Assembly: GCA_025350945.1 (NCBI GenBank)
Contig: JANXWW010000093.1
Coordinates: 1 to 15,407 of the forward strand
Reading direction: 5' to 3'
Source of the DNA: Burkholderiales bacterium
GTDB taxonomy: Bacteria > Pseudomonadota > Gammaproteobacteria > Burkholderiales > Usitatibacteraceae
Length of the DNA stretch: 15,407 bases
Shown here: positions 6,457 through 14,447 of the stretch, piece by piece
Position numbering within the stretch: position 1 is the first letter of the stretch
Layout of the letters: every line of letters begins with the position of its first letter
The notes under the pieces: model-generated
What the model was told of the DNA's origin: nothing
The model's input: the letters and a program-made list of their open reading frames with translations, nothing else
The model's database searches: none
Translations under genes and position numbers: made by a program

Positions 6457-8715
6457 ATGCGATTACTCCGCGACATCACGATATACCGGACGGCAAACAG
6501 CAACAATCACTGGTTGTACGCGGCAGCCATGATCGTTTCAATGATGCTGGGCAACTTCGTTGTTTATGCGGCTGACAAAGCTGCGCCATCTGATACTGCA
6601 CCCATACCAGCGTCTGCACCAGCGTCTGCACCAGCGCCTACACCTGAGGCTGCACTGGCTGTGGAACCCGCCACTGCACCGATCCTGCTGAATATCGCCA
6701 CACCCACAAGCATGACCGCAGATAAAGATGTCAATGCGGCGCGCGCAGCCTTTGAGCGACGTGACCTGAGCGCTTTGGAAGCCGCACGCATTGCAGTTTC
6801 CAAATCAGGTCATCCGCTTACGCCCTATGTTAACTATTGGTGGTTTACGGCTAATTTGTCGCGTCAAAACGCACCCGGCTCATCCGCTGTGTTCGCCGTT
6901 GCGCGATCAAACGAGATTGCGGTATTTCTCGATGCCCATCAGGAGACACCCTTTGCTGACAACCTCAGGCGGGATTGGTTAAAAATATTGGGGTCGTTGG
7001 ACGAGTGGAACGAATTTGAACCTGAATTCGCGAAACTGACGACCGACGATAATGAAGTCACCTGTCATCAATGGCGTTATCTGTTGACCCGTAATTCACC
7101 CACCGAAACAATCAGCAAATCGCAAATAAAAGCGGCGTGGTTATCGGGCAAGTATTCAACTGAAAATTGCTACGCCGCGTTTCAATTGGCCTTTGATGCC
7201 GGCGTGATTGCGAATGAAAACGTGTGGCCGCGTGTTCGCCGCGCCTTTGAGGCCAATCAGCTCACCGATGCCCGGCGCAGTGCGGGCTTCTCCAAAGCCT
7301 TCTCGTCCATGGCCGCGCCCATGGCCGCATCATTTGACCGTGCTGTTTCCGCTGTTGCCGCAGACCCGGCAAAATATTTGAACAGCCAAAAAGCGGATAA
7401 CCAAAAAGCAAGTAGCAAATCCGCTTCTTCAACTGAAGTTTTTTTATTTGCCGTAACACGTGTGGCAAAAAGCGACGCGGCGCGCGCAGCCGCCTTGCTT
7501 GAGCAGCATGGTGCCGCACTCAACAAAGCAGACTTGGGCTATGCGTGGGCGCAAGTTGGCCTTTATGGGGCGATGCAACACGACACAAATGCGTTGACAT
7601 GGTTTCGCCGCGCCGCAGCACCTGCTGAATTAAATGACACGCAGGCAGCCTGGAAAGCACGCGCTGCCTTACGCGCGCTTGATTGGGAACAATTGAGTTT
7701 AGCCATTGATGCCATGTCCGTGGCCGAGCGGCGCGACAGCGCGTGGCGCTACTGGCAGGCGCGCGCTTATGCGCAGGCAGGCAACATTGAAGCCGCCAAG
7801 CCAATCCGCGCGATGCTGGCACGCGAAAACAGCTTTTACGGCGTGCTGGCGTCTGAAGAGTTGGGCGCACCGATTACACCGAATTGGCAGGGCTACAAAC
7901 CCACACGGATGGAACTGGATCGGCTGCTGGCATTGCCCGCGATTCGTCGCGCGTTAGCTTTGTATCGACTCGACATGAAAACTGAAGGTGTGCGTGAATG
8001 GTATTACGCAACGCGCAATCTGGGCGATCAGGATTTATTGGCGGCGGCAGAAATAGCACGTCAGGCGAATATTCCTGATCGCGCCATCAACGCCGCTGAT
8101 CGCACATCCGTTGTGCACGATTTCACGCAGCGCTTCCCGATGCCGCATCGCGTTGATATGCAAACGCAAGCGCGCGCCAACCAGCTTGACGAAGCGTGGA
8201 TGTATGGCCTGATTCGTCAGGAAAGCCGCTTTATGGCGGATGCACGTTCACGCGTGGGCGCGATGGGGTTGATGCAGCTCATGCCGGCCACCGCTAAATG
8301 GGCGGCGGGGCGGGTGGGCATCAAAAATTTAATGATGGATCGCGTGGTGGATGTGCCTATTAATCTGACTCTGGGCGCTTATTATTTGCGCCACGTATTG
8401 GATGATTTGGGTCACCCCGTGCTGGCGACAGCGGGCTATAACGCAGGGCCGGGACGCGCGCGACGCTGGCGTGCTGAAACCTCGCTTGAAGGTGCGATTT
8501 ACGCCGAATCGATTCCGTTCACCGAGACCCGCGACTACGTCAAGAAAGTCATGACCAACGCCTGGTTTTACGCACGACAAATGGGCTCGGCAAAAGCCAC
8601 CTTAAAAGAAATGATGGGCAATGTTCCGGGCCGCGCGGGTGCCGCAGGTGAAATCGTTAAAATAAGTGTTGAGCCCGCCACCACCGCGCTGAACAACATC
8701 CCCCGCACTGAATAA
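6457..8715 (+). CDS. slt: Soluble lytic murein transglycosylase
   Basis: Periplasmic enzyme of 752 residues that cleaves the MurNAc-GlcNAc bond of peptidoglycan to give 1,6-anhydro products. The N-terminus has a hydrophobic signal segment (about residues 20-36, ending VVYA-AD). A low-complexity Ala/Pro linker (about 40-75) follows, then a long alpha-helical superhelical U/L-domain-like region rich in Ala, Trp and Arg. The C-terminal SLT catalytic domain starts at about residue 578. LIRQESRF contains the catalytic glutamate (residue 589 in this numbering), followed by GAMGLMQLMPATAKWAA, LGAYYLRHVL and AGYNAGPGRARRW. I chose ATG 6457 over an in-frame TTG at 6424; ATG 6529 is also possible and would give a shorter signal peptide. 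First gene of the plus-strand run ending at 13608, 16 bp upstream of the next. Confidence 0.93.
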   Translation: MRLLRDITIYRTANSNNHWLYAAAMIVSMMLGNFVVYAADKAAPSDTAPIPASAPASAPAPTPEAALAVEPATAPILLNIATPTSMTADKDVNAARAAFERRDLSALEAARIAVSKSGHPLTPYVNYWWFTANLSRQNAPGSSAVFAVARSNEIAVFLDAHQETPFADNLRRDWLKILGSLDEWNEFEPEFAKLTTDDNEVTCHQWRYLLTRNSPTETISKSQIKAAWLSGKYSTENCYAAFQLAFDAGVIANENVWPRVRRAFEANQLTDARRSAGFSKAFSSMAAPMAASFDRAVSAVAADPAKYLNSQKADNQKASSKSASSTEVFLFAVTRVAKSDAARAAALLEQHGAALNKADLGYAWAQVGLYGAMQHDTNALTWFRRAAAPAELNDTQAAWKARAALRALDWEQLSLAIDAMSVAERRDSAWRYWQARAYAQAGNIEAAKPIRAMLARENSFYGVLASEELGAPITPNWQGYKPTRMELDRLLALPAIRRALALYRLDMKTEGVREWYYATRNLGDQDLLAAAEIARQANIPDRAINAADRTSVVHDFTQRFPMPHRVDMQTQARANQLDEAWMYGLIRQESRFMADARSRVGAMGLMQLMPATAKWAAGRVGIKNLMMDRVVDVPINLTLGAYYLRHVLDDLGHPVLATAGYNAGPGRARRWRAETSLEGAIYAESIPFTETRDYVKKVMTNAWFYARQMGSAKATLKEMMGNVPGRAGAAGEIVKISVEPATTALNNIPRTE
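6607..6642 (+). repeat. 12-bp tandem repeat in the slt linker
   Basis: CCAGCGTCTGCA occurs twice in tandem (6607-6618, 6619-6630), followed by a diverged third copy CCAGCGCCTACA (6631-6642). It is in frame and encodes Pro-Ala-Ser-Ala units of the disordered linker between the signal peptide and the folded region. The copy number may vary between strains without breaking the frame. Confidence 0.85.
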
Positions 8716-8731
8716 AAATCAACAGGCACAG

Positions 8732-9673
8732 ATGAATATTAAAAAAGTTTTATTGCTGGGCGGATCGGGCTTTATCGGCGCATCCGTCGCCGATCAATTA
8801 TCGTCGCGCGGCATTTTTGTTACCGTGCCGACGCGCCTTCGCGAGCGCGCCAAACACCTGCTGGTCCTGCCCACGGTGGACGTGGTTGAGGCCGATGTGC
8901 ATGACGCAAATACATTGTCGGCATTGGTGCGCGAACATGACGCCGTAATCAACTTAATCGGCATTTTGCATGGCGACTTCGAGCGCGAACATGCTGAATT
9001 TCCGAAGCTGGTTGCCGAGACATGCGCCACGACTAAGGTGCCGCGCCTCATTCACATGAGCGCGCTCAATGCGAACGTGAATGGGCCGAGCAAGTATCTG
9101 CAATCTCGCGGACGCGGCGAGGCAAATGTGCTCACGGTAGCAAAAGCAAATCCGGAATTAAAAGTAACTATATTTCAGCCCTCGGTGGTGTTTGGCGAAC
9201 ATGATAAGTTTTTGAACATGTTTGCCAACCTTGTCAAAATTTTCCCCTTCATTCCGTTGGGCTCGGCGAGTGCGCAATTTCAGCCGGTGTGGGTTGAAGA
9301 TGTGGCGCGCGCGATGGTTGAAAGCCTGACGCAATCAGAAACATTTGGTAAAACCTATCCGCTGGTGGGGCCGAAAGTTTATACGCTGCAACAATTAATC
9401 GAATTCGTGATCTCGCTTACCGGCAAGCTCCGCTTGGTGATCGGCTTGGGTGGCGGCTTATCGATGTTTCAGGCGGCTGTGTTTGAATTTTTACCGGGGA
9501 AACTGATCACGCGCGACAATGTGCGCTCCATGAGTTTGCCCAATATTTCAGCCATACCTTTTCCCGCTATTTTTGGTACGGCGAGCGAGATGGAAGCGGT
9601 GGTGTCAACTTATATGCGTGAACAATCTGGCCGTGGAAAATATCAACATCTTCGTCATCACGCGGGCCGTTAA
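8732..9673 (+). CDS. Complex I NDUFA9-like NAD(P)-binding protein (atypical SDR)
   Basis: A 313-residue Rossmann-fold protein of the extended/atypical short-chain dehydrogenase group, called complex I NDUFA9 subunit family or NAD-dependent epimerase in proteobacteria. The dinucleotide motif GGSGFIG lies at residues 10-16. An acidic D-V-x-D strand end (VVEADVHD) lies near residue 53, and NLIGIL near 75. The active-site-like segment KYLQSRGRGEANV has arginine where catalytic SDRs have the Tyr-x-x-x-Lys lysine, so catalysis is doubtful and a nucleotide-binding or chaperone-like role is possible. The C-terminal half (FQPVWVEDVARAMVE, then a hydrophobic tail) resembles NmrA/NDUFA9 proteins. Its place between slt and GST/cca matches a gene order common in Burkholderiales. 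The ribosome site is weak. Confidence 0.85.
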   Translation: MNIKKVLLLGGSGFIGASVADQLSSRGIFVTVPTRLRERAKHLLVLPTVDVVEADVHDANTLSALVREHDAVINLIGILHGDFEREHAEFPKLVAETCATTKVPRLIHMSALNANVNGPSKYLQSRGRGEANVLTVAKANPELKVTIFQPSVVFGEHDKFLNMFANLVKIFPFIPLGSASAQFQPVWVEDVARAMVESLTQSETFGKTYPLVGPKVYTLQQLIEFVISLTGKLRLVIGLGGGLSMFQAAVFEFLPGKLITRDNVRSMSLPNISAIPFPAIFGTASEMEAVVSTYMREQSGRGKYQHLRHHAGR

Positions 9674-9690
9674 ATATTTCAAGGAGCGCC

Positions 9691-10401
9691 ATGTCATTAA
9701 AACTTGTCATTGCCAACAAAAACTATTCATCGTGGTCCATGCGGCCCTGGGTATTGCTGACCGAATTCGGCATTGCGTTTGACGAGGTGATGCTGAAATT
9801 TCACAGCGCGGAATGGGACCAGGAATTGCCCCTTTGGTCGCCGTCAAAACTTGTGCCCGTGCTGTGGAATGGCGCGCCCCCGCACGGTCAATCCACTTGG
9901 GAATCCACGGCAATTTTTGAGGCGATTGCAGAGGCATTTCCGCAACACGCGATTTGGCCACGCGACGCAACCGCACGAAATCACGCACGTTGCGCCGTGG
10001 CCGAAATGCATGCGGGCTTTCGTGCGTTGAGAACGGCAATGCCAATGAATATTCGCGCACATTACGCGGGTCTCGGTATGACGCCGGATGTGGCGCAGAA
10101 CATCGCGCGGGTAGAGACGATCTGGCGTGAGGCGCGCACACATTTTGGCGGCAAAACGTCATCACCTTTTTTGTACGGTGAATTTTCAGCAGCCGATGCG
10201 ATGTTCGCGCCGGTGGTGATGCGTTTTCGAACTTATCGGCCGTCACTCGCCGCCGATACGCTCGCATATTGCGAAGCAGTGAAGGCGGCACCTGGCGTTG
10301 CCAAATGGATAAAAGAGGCGCTGCTGGAAACAGAATTTGTTGCCGACGATGAGCCGTACGCCTCGGCGCTAGGCGATGCACCAAAAATTTCCAAACCCTA
10401 G
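9691..10401 (+). CDS. Glutathione S-transferase family protein
   Basis: Cytoplasmic protein of 236 residues with an N-terminal thioredoxin-like GST domain (about 1-85) and a C-terminal helical domain. The N-terminus LVIANKNYSSWSMRPWVLL carries the Ser-rich SSWSxRPW segment seen in one common bacterial GST subgroup, where a serine rather than tyrosine is expected to activate glutathione. PSKLVPVLW supplies the family cis-proline, and WESTAIFEAIAE the Glu-Ser glutathione-contact pair. The C-terminal half has FLYGEFSAADAMFAPVVMRF, the conserved N-capping box with aspartate that stabilises GST folds. A good AAGGAG lies just before the ATG and the gap to the preceding gene is 17 bp, so it is co-transcribed. 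The substrate is unknown. A long minus-strand frame across the gene is antisense shadow. Confidence 0.9.
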   Translation: MSLKLVIANKNYSSWSMRPWVLLTEFGIAFDEVMLKFHSAEWDQELPLWSPSKLVPVLWNGAPPHGQSTWESTAIFEAIAEAFPQHAIWPRDATARNHARCAVAEMHAGFRALRTAMPMNIRAHYAGLGMTPDVAQNIARVETIWREARTHFGGKTSSPFLYGEFSAADAMFAPVVMRFRTYRPSLAADTLAYCEAVKAAPGVAKWIKEALLETEFVADDEPYASALGDAPKISKP

Positions 10402-10475
10402 GCTTGGCGTGCCGTTTCAGGCATTTTTGCCCAGTGACGCCCGCCCGTCCTAGGCTTTGAGTGCGAGATCATACT

Positions 10476-11582
10476 TTGAAAATCTACGCTGTCGGCGGCT
10501 CAGTCCGCGATGAATTGTTGGGGATCGCGGTGAAAGATCGCGATTACGTTGTTATCGGTGCGACACCGCAACAGATGATTGATGCGGGCTACAAAGCGGT
10601 GGGCGCGGATTTTCCGGTGTTTCTGCATCCGCAAACACAGGAAGAATATGCGTTAGCGCGCACCGAGCGAAAAATCGCACCGGGCTACGCGGGTTTTGCA
10701 TTTCATGCCTCGTCTGATGTCACACTCGTCGAGGATTTACGTCGCCGCGATCTCACCATTAACGCGATGGCGAAAGAAGACGATGGCACGCTTATCGATC
10801 CTTATGGCGGCAAAAAAGATTTGGCAAATAAACTGCTGCGCCACGTGAGCGAAGCGTTCAGTGAAGATCCGGTAAGGATTCTGCGCGTGGCGCGATTCTC
10901 AGCGCGGTTTGCGACACTGGGATTTCGCGTGGCTGACGAGACGATGGCACTCATGCGCGCGATGGTTGCAAGCGGCGAAGTCGATCACCTTATCGCCGAG
11001 CGCGTGTGGCAGGAGCTGGCGCGCGGGGCGATGGAAGCGACGCCATCGGCGATGTTTTCGGTATTAAATGATGGCGGCGCACTCGCGCGAATCATGCCGG
11101 AAATTAAAACCAAAAATTCTTCTGCGATGCAGGCAATCGATTTTGCCGCTAGGCAAAGTCTGAATCTCGCCATTCGCTTTGCCGTTCTCGCACACAATCT
11201 TTGCGAAGCGGATCTGCGAGCACTGTGTCAGCGTCTGCGTGTACCGGTGGAGTGTCGCGATCTCGCCGTCATGGTGGTGCGATACCACGGTGAAGCACAT
11301 AAGGCACACGAACTTCATGCTGAAAAATTACTCGCCTTATTCGACGGCACTGATGCGCTACGCCGCCCGGATCGGTTTCGCGATTTTCTGGATGCCTGTT
11401 ATTGCCTGCACCGGGAAAGTAGTAAAGAAAACAAATTTTTAGTCACAGCCTTGAGCACATTACAGTCGCTGAGTCTTGGCGCAATTGCGGCTAAAGTAGT
11501 TGCTGTCGATATTCCGCATGCGATTCGCGCTGCAAAGCTTACGGCACTGGAACAATTCATACTTTTAAAGGAAAACACATGA
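10476..11582 (+). CDS. cca: CCA tRNA nucleotidyltransferase with degenerate HD domain
   Basis: Adds or repairs the 3'-terminal CCA of tRNAs. It is a class II nucleotidyltransferase of the E. coli multifunctional CCA type. Starting at TTG 10476 the protein begins MKIYAVGGSVRDELLG exactly as the family does (368 residues); GTG 10461 would add five residues. The core is intact: GGSVRD, the catalytic pair Asp21 and Asp23 in KDRDYVV, DFPVFLHPQTQEEYALARTERK, the EDLRRRDLTINAMA motif, and EDPVRILRVARFSARFATLGF. In E. coli the second half holds an HD phosphohydrolase domain with HDLGKG and HHGH. Here the matching stretch reads RFAVLAHNLCEADLRALCQRLRVP, with His240-Asn241 for His-Asp and about 25 following residues deleted. 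The phosphatase and phosphodiesterase functions are therefore probably lost while CCA addition is kept. It overlaps qor by four bases. Confidence 0.92.
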   Translation: MKIYAVGGSVRDELLGIAVKDRDYVVIGATPQQMIDAGYKAVGADFPVFLHPQTQEEYALARTERKIAPGYAGFAFHASSDVTLVEDLRRRDLTINAMAKEDDGTLIDPYGGKKDLANKLLRHVSEAFSEDPVRILRVARFSARFATLGFRVADETMALMRAMVASGEVDHLIAERVWQELARGAMEATPSAMFSVLNDGGALARIMPEIKTKNSSAMQAIDFAARQSLNLAIRFAVLAHNLCEADLRALCQRLRVPVECRDLAVMVVRYHGEAHKAHELHAEKLLALFDGTDALRRPDRFRDFLDACYCLHRESSKENKFLVTALSTLQSLSLGAIAAKVVAVDIPHAIRAAKLTALEQFILLKENT

Positions 11583-12553
11583 CGCATGCCATCCGCATTC
11601 ACGAACACGGCGGCCCCGAGATGATGAAATGGGAAGCCGTCGAAGTCGGCGCACCGGCAGTCGGAGAAGTCCGCATCAGGCACACCGCGGTTGGACTTAA
11701 CTATATCGACACTTATCACCGCACGGGCCTGTACAAAATTCCACTACCGACGGTGTTGGGTCGCGAAGGTGCAGGCGTGATTGAAGCCGTCGGTGCGAAC
11801 GTGAATGAATTCAAAATTGGCGATCGCGTGGCCTATGCATCTTCACCCATCGGCTCTTATTCTGAAGTACGTCTGATGCCCGCCGAGCGCGTGGTGAAAG
11901 TGCCGGACAACGTGACCGATCAGCAGGCTGCATCGATGATGTTGAAGGGCATGACCGCGCAATACCTGTTGCAGCGCACCTTTAAGGTAAACAAAGGCGA
12001 CACGATTCTTTTTCATGCGGCCGCCGGTGGAGTGGGTTTGATTGTGTCGCAATGGGCGCGGCATCTGGGCGCGACTGTGATCGGCACGGTTGGCAGTGAA
12101 GAAAAAGCGGCTATTGCGCGCTCCGCCGGTTGCCATCATGTTATCAACTACAGCACCGAAGATTTCGTCGCGCGTGTAGCCGAGATTACCGGCGGAAAAA
12201 AATGCGATGTCGTGTATGACGGGGTGGGCAAAGACACTTTTTTGAAATCGCTTGATTGCGTTCGCCCGCTGGGCACCGTTGCATTATTCGGCAACGCAAG
12301 CGGCAAAGTGGAACCGCTTGATCTGGGCGTGCTCGCTGCGAAAGGCTCGTTGTTTGTCACCCGGCCCACGCTCGACACCTATGTGGCAAAACGCGAAGAA
12401 TTGGTGGCAACCGCCAATGCGTTATTTGACGTGGTGGGCCGCGGGATTGTTAAAATTGACATCAACCAGACTTACCCGTTGAAAGATGCGGCCCAGGCAC
12501 ACCGCGATCTGGAAGCGCGCAAGACCACCGGCTCCACCGTGTTGATTCCGTAA
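11579..12553 (+). CDS. qor: NADPH:quinone oxidoreductase (zinc-independent MDR family)
   Basis: Cytoplasmic medium-chain dehydrogenase/reductase of 324 residues, nearly the length of E. coli Qor (327). It resembles Qor along its whole length: HGGPEMMKWE near residue 10, GLNYIDTYHRTGLY near 38, LGREGAGVIEAVG, MLKGMTAQYLL, the NADPH-binding HAAAGGVGLIVSQWARHLG near 143, VGSEEKAAIARSAGCHHVINY, and the C-terminal GSLFVTRPTL and YPLKDAAQAHRDLEARKTTG. No zinc-ligand cysteines or histidines of the alcohol dehydrogenases are present. It reduces quinones by one or two electrons using NADPH. The start ATG overlaps the cca stop (ATGA), with AAAGGA upstream, so the two are translationally coupled. Confidence 0.93.
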   Translation: MTHAIRIHEHGGPEMMKWEAVEVGAPAVGEVRIRHTAVGLNYIDTYHRTGLYKIPLPTVLGREGAGVIEAVGANVNEFKIGDRVAYASSPIGSYSEVRLMPAERVVKVPDNVTDQQAASMMLKGMTAQYLLQRTFKVNKGDTILFHAAAGGVGLIVSQWARHLGATVIGTVGSEEKAAIARSAGCHHVINYSTEDFVARVAEITGGKKCDVVYDGVGKDTFLKSLDCVRPLGTVALFGNASGKVEPLDLGVLAAKGSLFVTRPTLDTYVAKREELVATANALFDVVGRGIVKIDINQTYPLKDAAQAHRDLEARKTTGSTVLIP

Positions 12554-12594
12554 TATTCAATGGCGTTACTTTTAATACAAACAAGGAGTAATAA

Positions 12595-13560
12595 ATGATT
12601 CGTAAATTTCTGGTCATGGTGGGTGCAGTGCTTGCGATGACATCCGGGGTTGCGTTCGCGCAGTACCCAAACAAACCCGTCAAACTGATTGTGCCGTTTG
12701 CACCGGCAGGCACCACCGATATCGTGGCGCGCATCATGGCCGATCAATTGTCAAAAGAATTGGGGCAAACCGTGATCGTTGAAAACCGTGGCGGTGGCGG
12801 TGGCTCCATCGGCATGGATGCGGTTGCGAAATCAGCCCCGGATGGCTATACGCTGGGCGTTGCTTCGGTCTCGACCATGGCTGTGAACCCGGCTGCGAAC
12901 GCGCGTATCCCTTATAACAATTTCACTGATTTGGCCCCGGTGACAAAGTTTACAAGCGTGCCGAATGTGCTCGCGGTAAATCCTTCGGTGCCCGCAAAAG
13001 ATTTCAAAGAATTTGTCGAGCTGCTGAAAAAAAATCCCAATAAATATTCGTTCGCGACATCCGGCACCGCCGGTATTGGCCACATGATGGGCGAGCTTTT
13101 TATGGCCGCCAGTGGTACCGATATGGCACACATTCCGTACAAAGGTGCCGGGCCCGCCGTGATTGATGTCGTCGGCGGACAAGTGCCGGTGTTGTTCGAC
13201 AATCTGCCTTCATCAAAGTCGCAGATTGACGCGGGCAAATTACGTTTACTGGCGGTTGCTGCACCAAAGCGTTTGGCGGCATATCCGAATGTGCCGACCT
13301 TTTCGGAACTCGGTATGGCCGACGTAAACGACCCCGCATGGTATGGCATTGTTGTGCCTGCAAAAACGCCAAAGGATATTGTTGACAAGCTTTATGCGGC
13401 ATCGGTAAAAGCGGTCAACAATCCCGCCACACGCGAAAAGCTTGCGCAGCAAGGTGCTGACCCCATCGGCAACACGCCCACTGAATTCGCCAAAGACATC
13501 AAGGTTGAATACGACAAGATGAAGGCAATTGTGGTGAAAAAAGGCATCAAGCTGGAGTAG
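12595..13560 (+). CDS. Bug/TctC family periplasmic substrate-binding protein (orphan)
   Basis: A 321-residue solute-binding protein. The signal peptide is residues 1-22 (basic MIRK, hydrophobic core, cleavage at AFA-QYPN). The mature part has all Bug hallmarks: YPNKPVKLIVPFAPAGTTDIVAR, VIVENRGGGGGSIGMDAVAKS, PDGYTLG, the GTAGIGHMMGELF ligand loop, HIPYKGAGPAVIDVVGGQVPVLFDNLPSS and GKLRLLAVAAPKR. It has a strong AAGGAG ribosome site (12583-12588) and sits 41 bp after qor. It differs clearly from the TctC encoded at 4403-5443 and has no tctAB genes beside it. Such orphan binding proteins are common in Burkholderiales and may serve a distant permease or a sensing role. A strong terminator follows directly. 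Confidence 0.93.
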   Translation: MIRKFLVMVGAVLAMTSGVAFAQYPNKPVKLIVPFAPAGTTDIVARIMADQLSKELGQTVIVENRGGGGGSIGMDAVAKSAPDGYTLGVASVSTMAVNPAANARIPYNNFTDLAPVTKFTSVPNVLAVNPSVPAKDFKEFVELLKKNPNKYSFATSGTAGIGHMMGELFMAASGTDMAHIPYKGAGPAVIDVVGGQVPVLFDNLPSSKSQIDAGKLRLLAVAAPKRLAAYPNVPTFSELGMADVNDPAWYGIVVPAKTPKDIVDKLYAASVKAVNNPATREKLAQQGADPIGNTPTEFAKDIKVEYDKMKAIVVKKGIKLE

Positions 13561-13574
13561 ATTTTTATCGCAGC

Positions 13575-13608
13575 AAAAAAAGCCTGATGTTTTCATCAGG
13601 CTTTTTTT
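13575..13608. terminator. Bidirectional rho-independent terminator
   Basis: AAAAAAAGCCTGATG (13575-13589) and CATCAGGCTTTTTTT (13594-13608) pair perfectly around a TTTT loop. The GC-containing 8-bp core is flanked by A-tract and T-tract, so it works in either direction. It closes the plus-strand run after the Bug gene and, from the other strand, the GNAT gene, whose stop codon (13609-13607) overlaps it by two bases. Confidence 0.95.
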
Positions 13609-14194
13609 AGCTTTTTTCCAGGCTGACCCGCAAGTTTATCCGCGCACGCGCGCGCCACGACAACTCTGGCGCTGTTTGCTCGCGCCAGTGTTGTGCCGTG
13701 ATCACGAAAAATGGCAAATCACGCTGATAGTGATGGGCAATCCCCTCGCGCAAAAATCCGAGTGCCACCAGCGACTGCGCGGCGGCGCGATTCTCCGTAT
13801 GGCACATGCTCACCACGCGAGGCAGCTTTAATTCATCGAACGCATATTGCAAAAGCGCCAAGCCACATTCAATCGAATAACCGCCACCCCACGCTTGTTT
13901 CAATAAACGCGCGCCGATCTCGATGTCATCAGTGCCTGCAAGCGGCATCAATGAAAAATTGCCGATAAAACGATCATCAATACGCGTGGCAGTCCGCCAA
14001 ATACCAAACGCGGGCGTATCAATTCGCAACTTCTTAATTACGTTGATAAACGCGCCTGTCTCAAGCGGAGTCGTTGGCACCGCGTCCAGCAAATAGCGCA
14101 CGACGTCGGGATCGGTGTGGAGGCGCATGACATCGCGCCAGTCGCTGGCGGCGTAATCACGCAATGCAAGTCGCTCAGTTTGCAGAAATTTCAT
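13607..14194 (-). CDS. GNAT family N-acetyltransferase (RimJ/RimL-like)
   Basis: Acetyl-CoA-dependent N-acetyltransferase of about 195 residues. The start MKFLQTERLALRDYAASDW is the standard opening of the RimJ/RimL/ribosomal-protein-type GNAT group (Acetyltransf_3). A conserved central strand reads FIGNFSLMPLAGTDDIEIGARLLKQAWGGGYSIE, where IG and the AWGGGYSIECGLAL stretch form the acetyl-CoA-binding loop and helix. VVSMCHTENRAAAQSLVALGFLREG is the typical N-x-x-S-x-x-x-x-x-x-G-F C-terminal motif. The open frame extends to 14305, but the extra 37 residues are unlike the family, so ATG 14194 is preferred; no strong Shine-Dalgarno is seen. The substrate, protein or small molecule, is unknown. 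It is convergent with the Bug gene across the shared terminator and divergent from the small gene at 14448. Confidence 0.87.
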   Translation of the reverse strand: MKFLQTERLALRDYAASDWRDVMRLHTDPDVVRYLLDAVPTTPLETGAFINVIKKLRIDTPAFGIWRTATRIDDRFIGNFSLMPLAGTDDIEIGARLLKQAWGGGYSIECGLALLQYAFDELKLPRVVSMCHTENRAAAQSLVALGFLREGIAHHYQRDLPFFVITAQHWREQTAPELSWRARARINLRVSLEKS

Positions 14195-14308
14195 GGGTGA
14201 AATGGATTGAGAAAAGTTATCGGCAAAAAATATTAATTGCGCCACAAGATCAAGCACGCGGGCACGCAAGAACACATACACACTACAACAGACAGGGATC
14301 ATCACGAC

Positions 14309-14324
14309 ATAGGGAATACCCTAT
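14309..14324. promoter_or_regulatory. Palindrome in the divergent GNAT / small-gene promoter region
   Basis: ATAGGG-AATA-CCCTAT is a perfect 6-bp-arm inverted repeat, followed closely by CTAGGGTT. It lies in the 253-bp region between the GNAT start and the small gene at 14448, about 125 bp upstream of the latter. Size and position suit a binding site for a dimeric regulator. A related arrangement, AGGGA then AATACCC, is found at 15121-15137 upstream of the response regulator gene. Assignment to a protein is not possible from sequence. Confidence 0.45.
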
Positions 14325-14447
14325 CTAGGGTTCACCCGTCTTGTGTAGGTTGTGCAGCAAGCATTTAATGATTTGTCGGCGCAAAAAAAATCATTGTGTT
14401 GATAATTAGTTTTTTAAGTTTATTTCATTTATTTAAGGAGAATTACC

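Noticed and set aside
9707..10384. 225-residue minus-strand open frame opposite the GST gene
   Set aside because: The sense frame is a clear GST with a ribosome site. The antisense product has no recognisable motif and a composition (Arg/Pro/Ser/His-rich) typical of shadow frames.
14195..14305. N-terminal extension of the GNAT frame to 14305
   Set aside because: The family N-terminus begins at MKFLQTERL (14194); the extension is hydrophobic and Cys-containing with no family match.
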